A DNA stretch of 28,862 nucleotides from assembly GCA_002398875.1 (NCBI GenBank), contig DHCC01000002.1, positions 21,235 to 50,096 of the forward strand, in the 5' to 3' direction. Origin of the DNA: Bacteroidales bacterium UBA4912 (GTDB lineage: Bacteria; Bacteroidota; Bacteroidia; Bacteroidales; Dysgonomonadaceae). The translations under genes were made by a program, and so were the position numbers. Position 1 is the first letter of the stretch. The number at the start of each line of letters is the position of its first letter. Of the stretch, positions 8,326-14,966 are shown in pieces. The notes under the pieces were generated by a model, which was not told where the DNA came from, searched no databases, and saw only the letters and a program-made list of their open reading frames with translations.

Positions 8326-9624
8326 TCATGATTTAAGGATACCTGCTTTTTCTGCCGCATCAATAATCATATTAGCAGTGCCCTCTATACCAAACAAGGA
8401 GGTTTCAACAGTCATATCGTATTCATTAAGGTTATCCCAATGCCTGCCGGTATAGTGACGACTATATTCATCTCTTTCTCTGTCTTTTCTGTCCATAACT
8501 TTTATGGAATCCTGAGGGCTTACCAAGTAATTCTGTTCAACTCTTTTTTTACGAAAATCAGTATCTGCATGCACAAATACATTGAAACATTTTTTGTGAC
8601 CTTTAAGGATAAAATTGGCTGCACGTCCCACTATAACACACGATTCACTGGCAGCAATATTACGAATAACACCTGTTTGTGCAATGAAAAGTTTATCATT
8701 TGGCGGAATAACCTCATTCACATAAGCATAATTATTATTATACAGTTTATCCAGAAGTCCGTTGGGGAGTTTTTGCTCATGTTTTTCCACGTATTCAGGA
8801 GTAAATCCACTAGCAAGAGCGGTGAGATCAATCAGTTTACTATCATAAAAGGATATACCAAGTTTTTCAGCAATGCGTTCGCCAACTGCATGTCCGCCAC
8901 TGCCATACTGACGCGAAATGGTGATCACAAAATTATCTGTAGTCATATATGGTTGGGGTATATACTCAATATCTTTTTTAGTTTGCAGCAGCTTATCAAA
9001 GATGGTTACTCTCTTTTGATAGAAACTTGCTATAGTGCCTACAAACAGTGCGGCCATTACTGTACCTTCACGCACTCCTTCCAATTTTCCGTGAAAAGTA
9101 AAAGCCAGAACAACAGCTATAATTACAAAGGAGGTGTCAATTGTAACTTTAGTCTTCCCGAAATCCATATCGAATGCCTCTGATATTACCAGAGTGAGTC
9201 CCTCTCCGGGGAGATAGCCAACATCTGCTTTTAGCTCAAGAAAGATACCAAAAGCCATAACGAAACAGCTCAGTATTACTGTAAGTAGTTGCCAAATATA
9301 ATTTGCGGGTACTAATGATTCTGTAAGGTAAAGATTCACATCAATAAAAAGTCCGAAAAGTATTAGCAACGGGATCTGTATAAGTTGATTGATGCCTGTT
9401 TTCTTCCTTAGTATAACAACTTGTATAAGCAGCATTAGACCATTGATAATTATTGCGAAGGTTCCTACAGACACATTTGGTATTATAAGATTCAAGACGT
9501 AAGGAATTGAAGAGATGGGACTGGTTCCCAGATCCGACCTTATAGATAAAGCTACCCCATGGCCTATTATAAATATACCTGCTATCAGCAGCAATATACG
9601 GAACCCGATATTATTTTTCTTCAT
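8326..9624 (-). CDS. YczE/YitT-like membrane region fused to cytidylate-kinase-like domain
   Basis: Two-part protein of 432 residues. Residues 1 to about 205 hold several hydrophobic helices with the repeated motif DLGTSPISSIP (31-41) and DVGYLPGEGLTL (134-145), typical of the YczE/YitT/YyaS-type integral membrane family. After a short linker, residues 232-432 form a nucleoside-kinase-like domain: FVITISRQYGSGG (P-loop variant, 233-244), FYDSKLIDLTA, IVGRAANFIL, and an Arg-rich lid DRKDRERDEYSRHYTG near 378-393. This matches the cytidylate-kinase-like family PF13189, not the housekeeping Cmk. The substrate is unknown; the design suggests a membrane-tethered kinase. No partner in an operon is evident. 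Confidence 0.85.
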   Translation of the reverse strand: MKKNNIGFRILLLIAGIFIIGHGVALSIRSDLGTSPISSIPYVLNLIIPNVSVGTFAIIINGLMLLIQVVILRKKTGINQLIQIPLLILFGLFIDVNLYLTESLVPANYIWQLLTVILSCFVMAFGIFLELKADVGYLPGEGLTLVISEAFDMDFGKTKVTIDTSFVIIAVVLAFTFHGKLEGVREGTVMAALFVGTIASFYQKRVTIFDKLLQTKKDIEYIPQPYMTTDNFVITISRQYGSGGHAVGERIAEKLGISFYDSKLIDLTALASGFTPEYVEKHEQKLPNGLLDKLYNNNYAYVNEVIPPNDKLFIAQTGVIRNIAASESCVIVGRAANFILKGHKKCFNVFVHADTDFRKKRVEQNYLVSPQDSIKVMDRKDRERDEYSRHYTGRHWDNLNEYDMTVETSLFGIEGTANMIIDAAEKAGILKS

Positions 9625-9670
9625 AAACTAATTCTAACTTGATAATCCTAAAATTTAACACGTACAACAA

Positions 9671-9692
9671 AAACGGGTTTCACAACCTGTTT
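9671..9692. promoter_or_regulatory. Hairpin in the leader of the membrane/kinase fusion gene
   Basis: AAACGGGTT at 9671-9679 and AACCTGTTT at 9684-9692 form a 9-base stem with one G-T wobble and a TCAC loop. It sits 47 bases upstream of the fusion-gene start. It may be an operator or a small attenuator; the pairing is slightly better in plus-strand RNA. Confidence 0.35.
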
Positions 9693-9721
9693 TAATAACA
9701 AAAACAACCTTACGTATAGTA

Positions 9722-9729
9722 CAAAAATA
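9722..9729 (-). promoter_or_regulatory. -7 promoter element candidate for the membrane/kinase fusion gene
   Basis: Minus-strand TATTTTTG matches TAnnTTTG, 98 bases before the ATG at 9624. The -33 position is an A-run with no clear TTTG, so confidence is low. Confidence 0.3.
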
Positions 9730-9746
9730 ACAAAAAGTAAGCACAT

Positions 9747-9782
9747 AAAAAAACTGTCACACTCAATTGAGCAACAGTTTTT
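9747..9782 (-). terminator. Rho-independent terminator after the metal ATPase
   Basis: AAAAACTGT (9749-9757) pairs with ACAGTTTTT (9774-9782). The loop contains the perfect palindrome CTCAATTGAG (9762-9771), which can extend the structure. Read on the minus strand, the stem ends in a T-run, 41 bases after the ATPase stop. The symmetrical A/T tracts could also stop transcription in the other direction. Confidence 0.75.
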
Positions 9783-9822
9783 ACCTTCACAGTCAATTAC
9801 ACAGGAAGCCTCATATATCACT

Positions 9823-11676
9823 TTATTTTCTTAACCTAAACCCAAGCAGTCTCATACCATTTATAATTACAACCAGGATACTTAATTCGTGAACCAGCAT
9901 ACCTACCGACATACTCACCCATTCGCTTAACAGTAGTCCGGCAAACAATACCAGCACCACACCAACGGCTATTGTTACATTCTGTTTCATATTCCTCGAT
10001 ATAGATTTTGTCAGTCCCAAAGCATGAGGCAGACGGCTGAAATCGGAGTTCATTAAAACCACATCTGAAGTTTCAATAGCAACATCAGTTCCGCTTCCCA
10101 TTGCTATACCAATATCTGCCAAAGCAAGTGAAGGACTGTCATTTACACCATCTCCGATGAAAGCTACAATATGCCCTTCTGACTGTATTTTCTTTATGTA
10201 GGCTGATTTGTCTTCAGGTAACATATTTCCATGCGCTTCGGTAAGTCCAAGTTCACGACTAACAACATCCACCGTACCTTGATTATCACCTGAAAGCATT
10301 ACAAGATTCTTCACACCCAGCTTTTTGAGCTTCCGGAGATTTTCTTTAACCCCCTTGCGTATCTGATCGCGTACACCCATTAAAACTTTCAGTTCACCAT
10401 CAACAGAGGTAAGCACAAGCGAATTTCCACAATTCATAAAACGGTCAATATCAGCTTTCACCTCGTCGCTTAAATAAACTTTTTCTCTTTCCATTAATGC
10501 TACATTTCCAACTGCCACCCTATGTTCGTTGACATTGGCTACTATCCCCCCACCCTTCACAACTTCGGTGCTTTCTACTACAGAAAACTCAACTTCTCCA
10601 ATCTCTTCAAGAATAGCCTTAGCAAGAGGATGATCAGATTCGCGCTCTATACTTGCCATATATCCGAGAACCTCAGCAGAGTCAGCAGAATAATAAATGG
10701 TTTCCGAAACGGAGGGATTTCCTACTGTAAGTGTACCGGTCTTATCAAAAACCATTGTATCTACCCTACTAAAATCTGTAATAACCTCACTGCCTTTAAG
10801 TAGCACTCCGCTACGTGCACCGTTACCAATACCTGCCACGTTAGACACCGGTACACCGATAACCAGAGCACCCGGGCAACCAAGCACAAGTATAGTGATG
10901 GCGAGTTCAACATCTTTTGTAAACAGCCATACAACAAAAGCTAAAAAAAGAACCACAGGTGTATAATATTTAGAGAAACGGTCGACAAACCTCTCTGTCT
11001 GCGACTTAGAGTCTTGTGCTTCTTCAACAAGCTCGATTATTCTGCCGAAAGTGGTATCTTCACCTACCCTGTCCGCTACAATCTGAAGAGTACCATTCTC
11101 CAATATTGTGCCTGCGAATACCTTAGAATCCTTCTCTTTCCCTACAGGCAGCGATTCTCCCGTAATACTTGCTTCATTTATATGACCATCACCAAATATA
11201 ACTGTACCATCAACCGGTACTTTAGCACCTGTTTTCACAAGTAACAGATCGCCTTCATCAACATCATCAACATCAACCTCAACAAATTCACCATTCTCCA
11301 TCTGCTTAAATGCACTTTCAGGAGCCATTTCTGTTAGTTCTTTAATTGCTGAACGTGTCTGATTTAAAGTACGTTGTTCAAGGTAAGCTCCAAACAAGAA
11401 CAGAAAAGTCACGATAGCCGACTCCTCATAATTCTGTATAAGAAATGCACTGATCACTGCGATAGTAACCAGAAGATCAATACTTACCACTTTCACCCTG
11501 AGTGCCTGATATGCCTGAATTGCTATTGGCAGCGCACCAATTACAGACGCGACAATCAATGCTAAAGTAAATACTTCCGTATTGCCTGCCGCCCATTTGC
11601 TGATATAGGCAGTGGCAATAAGGATAGCACTCAGGAGAGTGATTTGGTTCTTACTTTTTAATATAAATCTTTGCAT
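9823..11676 (-). CDS. P1B-type heavy-metal ATPase with CPG transmembrane motif
   Basis: Metal-pumping P-type ATPase of 617 residues in the inner membrane, probably an efflux pump. All catalytic motifs are present: TGES (172-175), phosphorylated Asp311 in DKTGTLT, SDHP (347-350) and GDGVND (508-513). The transmembrane metal site reads CPG (267-269) where copper and zinc pumps have CPC; the codons TGC CCG GGT are clear. The last helix has VHELS (595-599) in the place of HEGGT of the P1B-4 group, and lacks the Asp of zinc/cadmium pumps. There is no N-terminal metal-binding domain; a separate HMA protein is encoded just upstream (7-base gap). The metal is therefore open; iron, zinc or copper are all possible. 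Confidence 0.92.
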   Translation of the reverse strand: MQRFILKSKNQITLLSAILIATAYISKWAAGNTEVFTLALIVASVIGALPIAIQAYQALRVKVVSIDLLVTIAVISAFLIQNYEESAIVTFLFLFGAYLEQRTLNQTRSAIKELTEMAPESAFKQMENGEFVEVDVDDVDEGDLLLVKTGAKVPVDGTVIFGDGHINEASITGESLPVGKEKDSKVFAGTILENGTLQIVADRVGEDTTFGRIIELVEEAQDSKSQTERFVDRFSKYYTPVVLFLAFVVWLFTKDVELAITILVLGCPGALVIGVPVSNVAGIGNGARSGVLLKGSEVITDFSRVDTMVFDKTGTLTVGNPSVSETIYYSADSAEVLGYMASIERESDHPLAKAILEEIGEVEFSVVESTEVVKGGGIVANVNEHRVAVGNVALMEREKVYLSDEVKADIDRFMNCGNSLVLTSVDGELKVLMGVRDQIRKGVKENLRKLKKLGVKNLVMLSGDNQGTVDVVSRELGLTEAHGNMLPEDKSAYIKKIQSEGHIVAFIGDGVNDSPSLALADIGIAMGSGTDVAIETSDVVLMNSDFSRLPHALGLTKSISRNMKQNVTIAVGVVLVLFAGLLLSEWVSMSVGMLVHELSILVVIINGMRLLGFRLRK

Positions 11677-11683
11677 ATTGATT

Positions 11684-11917
11684 TTATACAGATTTTACTT
11701 TTGAATTCTTTACTTCATACCCCATCTTCGCGATAGATTCTTCCAATTGCTCAACAGATACTTTATCATCGTCGAAATATGCTTTTGCTTTACTTGCGTT
11801 AAACATTACTTTCACGCTTTCCTTGTCAACACCTTCAAGTCCTTTTAGTGCAACTTCAATTTTCTGTACACATGAAGGACAGGTCAATGTTTCTAATTGT
11901 ATTGTTACTGATTTCAT
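11684..11917 (-). CDS. Free-standing HMA domain metal-binding protein
   Basis: A 77-residue heavy-metal-associated domain with the metal ligands CPSC at 13-16 (MKSVTIQLETLTCPSC) and the usual beta-alpha-beta pattern ending MGYEVKNSK. It likely hands metal to the ATPase encoded 7 bases downstream, replacing that pump's missing N-terminal domain, or acts as a chaperone. The frame is open to an ATG at 11950, but I place the start at 11917. GGAG lies 8 bases before that ATG (GGAGAAAACAAT), while the earlier ATG follows only ATT repeats and would add a non-homologous tail. Confidence 0.9.
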   Translation of the reverse strand: MKSVTIQLETLTCPSCVQKIEVALKGLEGVDKESVKVMFNASKAKAYFDDDKVSVEQLEESIAKMGYEVKNSKVKSV

Positions 11918-12035
11918 ATTGTTTTCTCCAATTTTATTTATTGTATTCATATTATTATTATTTGTTTTATTATTATTTCGATTATTATTTCAACTACTTC
12001 TGATTACCGGCACTAATATTTATCGATACAGATAG

Positions 12036-12332
12036 TTAATTATTATAAGCATTATCCATTTTTTCCAGGATCTTATACATTGCAGCGTAACTTTCGCATA
12101 CACCTCCTGGTACAGTATAATTATTAGTTATCTCACGCAATTGGTTAAATTCTTCACCCAGTTGAGGTGTTTTAGAACCTGCCTTTTCAGTCTTGTTGCT
12201 CATTTGATCAAACACCTTTGCTACTTCAAATATTTCAGGATGGCTACCACCGTGAACTCTTTTTACTACCGGTAAGATAAATCCTAATTTTTGTAACTCG
12301 CTTTCTCTGATTTCATTGAATTTTGTTTTCAT
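12036..12332 (-). CDS. Short Ric/hemerythrin-like protein
   Basis: A 98-residue cytoplasmic protein that resembles the core of the Ric/YtfE/ScdA iron-sulfur repair family. It has VKRVHGGSHPEI (His27, His31) and FNQLREITNNYTVPGGVCESY (Cys79), matching the VHGxxHPE and LTxNYxxPxxxC signatures. The other di-iron ligands of full-length Ric proteins (HLxKEE, EH, HxHLEN) are absent, so normal di-iron binding is doubtful. As I recall the family, similar proteins of 85-100 residues exist and are named ric in some annotations. It is the first gene of the metal operon, with a strong ribosome site (AAAGGGGAAAATAAT before ATG), 118 bases before the HMA start. The role is inferred: iron or nitrosative-stress related. 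Confidence 0.65.
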   Translation of the reverse strand: MKTKFNEIRESELQKLGFILPVVKRVHGGSHPEIFEVAKVFDQMSNKTEKAGSKTPQLGEEFNQLREITNNYTVPGGVCESYAAMYKILEKMDNAYNN

Positions 12333-12376
12333 ATTATTTTCCCCTTTGATTTTGTTGTTTTACTTATTTTCTATTG

Positions 12377-12384
12377 CAAAGATA
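12377..12384 (-). promoter_or_regulatory. -7 promoter element for the metal operon
   Basis: Minus-strand TATCTTTG is an exact match to TAnnTTTG, 44 bases before the ATG at 12332. A GTTG at the expected upstream side (about 12402-12405, spacing 17) could serve as -33. Confidence 0.55.
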
Positions 12385-12405
12385 GCTTCGACACAACGAG
12401 ACAAC

Positions 12406-12421
12406 TGTCACCCTGGCGACA
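12406..12421. promoter_or_regulatory. Near-palindromic operator candidate TGTCACC-CT-GGCGACA
   Basis: The two 7-base arms match at 6 of 7 positions around a 2-base centre. It abuts the putative -33 element of the metal operon and stands out as GC-rich in AT-rich surroundings. A shorter overlapping palindrome GACA-AC-TGTC lies at 12400-12409. The placement fits a repressor or activator site; the regulator is not in the window. Confidence 0.5.
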
Positions 12422-12494
12422 CCAAAGTCTATTTCAGTATAATTAACACTTAAAGCCTGATTTAGATATATATTTCAATTGTATTAGGAACAAA

Positions 12495-12568
12495 CAAACT
12501 CCTTACTAAGTCTTAATTAACTTCGAATATATATAAGGAATATTAGGAGTTTGTTAGGAGTTTGTTAG
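12495..12568. repeat. 11-base tandem repeat TTAGGAGTTTG with an inverted partner
   Basis: TTAGGAGTTTG occurs at 12543-12553 and again at 12554-12564, followed by TTAG. An inverted copy, CAAACTCCTTA, lies at 12495-12505 with one mismatch. The 11-base period is one helical turn, as in tandem protein sites; alternatively it is a chance slippage product. ACTAAGT (12505-12511) and ACTTAGT (12570-12576) add a second inverted pair. Confidence 0.5.
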
Positions 12569-12670
12569 AACTTAGTATGAATTTAGTGCAAACATGTAGC
12601 ATTGCACTATCCTAAAATAATGTTAACTGATATTTGTAATTTATGTGATGGTAGAAGTAAAAAAAGTAAA

Positions 12671-13306
12671 CTAAAAAGAAGTTTTTACAGGCTTTTGTCC
12701 TACAAAACGTATAACTGAAGCTGTACCACTATGATAGGCACCTTCAGATAATTCAATCTCTTCCTCTTTTAGTTCAAGAATATTATATTTAATAAAGTCG
12801 TTTTGAATGTCCTGAATTGAAAATAAAAGACTTATATCTCTTGGACCTCCTACGCTGCTGTTTTTCTTTTGATACTCGATATGCTTTTCACTGAACAATT
12901 CGGCAATCACAATGCCACCGGGGCGTAATAGATTATAAATTGAGTCGCTTAATACTTTTCTTTCATTTTTGGCTAAATGGAGATATATTAGTGCAACGAC
13001 ATCAAAGTGTTCTTTTGGATAAATTAGATTATGAATTTCTCCTACTTTATAATCTATATTTACATTATGTTTGACTGCAAGCTTTTCTGCTTTCATTTTT
13101 CCAACAGCACTTATGTCATAAGCAGATACTTCCCAACCCATTCGTGCTGCATGTATCGCATTTCTACCTTCGCCCTCACCGGGAAACAATATTTTTCCGG
13201 GTGAAAGTTTGTTTAATTGCTCCTTGAGATAGTTATTGGGCAATTTACCATATACATATTCTTTACTTAAGTATCTGCTATTCCAATTATCAGCCAGTTT
13301 GCTCAT
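12671..13306 (-). CDS. Class I SAM-dependent methyltransferase
   Basis: A 211-residue cytoplasmic methyltransferase of the TehB/thiopurine-like type. The SAM-binding motif I reads ILFPGEGEGRNAIHAA (about 39-54), followed by the acidic end of strand 2 in VSAYDIS and motif IV in FDVVALIYLHL. The NLLRPGGIVIAE segment is the usual post-motif. There is no membrane segment or signal. The substrate is unknown; tellurite, thiols or small toxic compounds are typical for relatives. It is divergent from the L,D-transpeptidase gene and sits upstream of the metal operon, separated by the 338-base control region. Confidence 0.85.
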   Translation of the reverse strand: MSKLADNWNSRYLSKEYVYGKLPNNYLKEQLNKLSPGKILFPGEGEGRNAIHAARMGWEVSAYDISAVGKMKAEKLAVKHNVNIDYKVGEIHNLIYPKEHFDVVALIYLHLAKNERKVLSDSIYNLLRPGGIVIAELFSEKHIEYQKKNSSVGGPRDISLLFSIQDIQNDFIKYNILELKEEEIELSEGAYHSGTASVIRFVGQKPVKTSF

Positions 13307-13411
13307 TTATTAATAACAATTCGACTCCTGAAAAGTTGTCTCGATCAAAATGAACATTATTAACAAATTAACGTTTTAACTTTTTAAACTAAACCATCTA
13401 TCAAAACCATT

Positions 13412-14464
13412 ATGAGGAAATTGATTTTCATCAAAAAATATAAATTTGCGACTATTTTTAATCTGTTAATATTAATTTTTATTACAGGATGTGACACAGG
13501 GATTAATGATTCAAAGGGAGAAATGAATATTATATCTTTAGTTACTGATTCTGCAGTTCTTCAAGAGACAGCACCAATAATACTAACAGGATCGGACATA
13601 ATATTTGAGAAAGACATTCAGTTTAAGGATTATACTCTTAATGATGAATATCCTTATAATGATACACTACGCTGGTTTCAATGGAAAAAAATAAAAGAAC
13701 ATATAGCTCATATCGAGAATGAGATTAACGCTGATACAGAGAGGGCTAAGATTGGAATATTCAGTAACTACAAAAATTTGAATGGAGAAGCGCCTACAGT
13801 ATCTGATTTTGTGAGAAATGAATATAAAAGGGTTTCAGACCGGTATGGTGTAGAAAGATACCAATCAGTACCACTTTACAGTTTTGAAGGCGACACTATT
13901 TTGGAAAGATATGGAAGAGATGGATGGATTGCAAAAATAATAGGTAGCGATACAACCGAAATGATAAGGGTAAAAGGTGTTTCATTTGAAGGTGAATATC
14001 TAATCCCTAATCGTTATATTAAATTATGGGGAGATAGTATCAAATTTGATAAAGCTGTGGCTGTGGATGTTACTAATCAGAATATCTCCACATTAGAAAA
14101 AAGAGATGACAGGTGGTATATATTAAGTATGAATCCCGCTACTACAGGTGTTCATAAACCTCCCTATGCACTTGAAACTCCAATTGGATTATTTGCTGTT
14201 CAAGAACAAAAAGAGAAAATGTTTTATACAAAAGATGGCTCAAGTGAACTTGCCGGATATGCACCGTTCGCCTCCCGTTTTACTAACGGTGCCTATTTGC
14301 ATGGCGTTCCGGTACAATATCCAAGGCAAAGTATTATTGAATGGAGCAATACTTTAGGTACAACACCTCGCTCACACATGTGCGTCAGAAACGCCACTTC
14401 ACATTCAAAGTTTTTGTACGACTGGTTATCTATAAAAGAGTCGGTTGTAATTGTAATAGATTAG
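13412..14464 (+). CDS. L,D-transpeptidase (YkuD) lipoprotein
   Basis: Envelope enzyme of the YkuD family, expected to make 3-3 peptidoglycan cross-links or attach proteins or amino acids to the stem peptide. The lipoprotein signal ends LIFITGC with lipidated Cys27. The C-terminal YkuD domain (about 220-350) keeps the early His in YLHGVP (His297) and the active-site motif SHMCVRN, with His322 and catalytic Cys324. The usual motif is SHGC[IV]R, so Met replaces Gly. The N-terminal 200 residues are charged and without a recognised domain. At 350 residues it is average for Gram-negative members. It is on the plus strand, convergent with the KdgF-like gene. Confidence 0.9.
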   Translation: MRKLIFIKKYKFATIFNLLILIFITGCDTGINDSKGEMNIISLVTDSAVLQETAPIILTGSDIIFEKDIQFKDYTLNDEYPYNDTLRWFQWKKIKEHIAHIENEINADTERAKIGIFSNYKNLNGEAPTVSDFVRNEYKRVSDRYGVERYQSVPLYSFEGDTILERYGRDGWIAKIIGSDTTEMIRVKGVSFEGEYLIPNRYIKLWGDSIKFDKAVAVDVTNQNISTLEKRDDRWYILSMNPATTGVHKPPYALETPIGLFAVQEQKEKMFYTKDGSSELAGYAPFASRFTNGAYLHGVPVQYPRQSIIEWSNTLGTTPRSHMCVRNATSHSKFLYDWLSIKESVVIVID

Positions 14465-14469
14465 CTTTA

Positions 14470-14817
14470 TTATTTTTTTGCAATAAAATCCTCCCTCATC
14501 GGGCTAAAAGCATCTATCAAAATACCCGGTTCTATACATTTTGTTCCGTGAACAACATCAGGAGCGATATATAAGCCATCACCTTCACTAACTGTTTTCG
14601 TAACTCCATTTATAGTAAACTCAAATACTCCGCTTACCACATAAGTGCTCTGCGTGTGAGGATGACTGTGCGCGCTTCCTATTGCTCCTTTTTGAAACTC
14701 TACTTTAACCAGCATGATCTGTTTGTCGTATCCCATAATTTGTCGCCTGACACCCTCTCCTGCAGGTTCCCATTCAATTTCATTTTTGTATAAAAATACT
14801 TCACTAGTTGTTTTCAT
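14470..14817 (-). CDS. kdgF: KdgF-like cupin, unsaturated-uronate ring-opening protein
   Basis: Small single-domain cupin of 115 residues resembling KdgF, which converts 4,5-unsaturated monouronates from lyase digestion into linear keto forms. Metal ligands are visible as HSHPHTQ (His50, His52, Gln56) and the distal His90 in VVHGTK. The C-terminal IDAFSPMREDF has Asp102, Phe104 and Arg108, the conserved tail of KdgF proteins. It has no signal peptide, so it is cytoplasmic. It follows uxuA in the same direction (149-base gap), supporting a uronate role. A different cupin function is possible, but motif and context agree. Confidence 0.78.
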   Translation of the reverse strand: MKTTSEVFLYKNEIEWEPAGEGVRRQIMGYDKQIMLVKVEFQKGAIGSAHSHPHTQSTYVVSGVFEFTINGVTKTVSEGDGLYIAPDVVHGTKCIEPGILIDAFSPMREDFIAKK

Positions 14818-14900
14818 ATTAATTTTACAGTTTTTTGAATTTATAATTTACTTAGTTTTGAATTGCCAATTTATTTGGAACAAAAAGTTAGTAATTCCAG

Positions 14901-14966
14901 TTATTATTTACTTCGTTTATTACTAAATGCGCTTATTACTTATTTCGCTTATTAATTACTTAATTA
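14901..14966. repeat. AT-rich imperfect repeats between uxuA and kdgF
   Basis: Blocks such as GCTTATTACTTATTTC and GCTTATTAATTACTTA recur at about 16-base intervals, with TTTATTACTAAATGC before them. They are degenerate and low in complexity. They may be a decayed minisatellite or simple AT drift; no gene is visible. Confidence 0.4.

Larger units (their letters stand above)
12333..12670 (-). promoter_or_regulatory. Control region of the ric-HMA-ATPase operon
   Basis: This 338-base gap holds no gene that I can support. Nearest the operon is a -7 match (12377-12384). Then comes a GC-rich near-palindrome (12406-12421), and farther upstream a set of direct and inverted 11-base repeats (12495-12568). 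These three items are listed separately. The rest is AT-rich without visible structure. Confidence 0.5.

Noticed and set aside
8440..9183. Open frame of 247 codons on the plus strand
   Set aside because: It lies antisense to the membrane/kinase fusion, whose protein has clear family motifs. The plus-strand product has no recognisable domain and is Cys/Ile/Phe-rich, as expected of an antisense frame.
8326..9624. Housekeeping cytidylate kinase (cmk)
   Set aside because: The kinase part has the SRQYGSGG signature of the cytidylate-kinase-like family and is fused to a membrane region, unlike Cmk.
10870..10872. CPG in the ATPase as a sequencing error for CPC
   Set aside because: GGT is one base from TGT, but the change goes with other unusual site residues (HELS), and I recall CPG pumps elsewhere, so it is taken as real.
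11918..11950. Upstream ATG of the HMA protein
   Set aside because: It is preceded by ATT repeats without a ribosome site, whereas the ATG at 11917 has GGAG at good distance and begins the domain.
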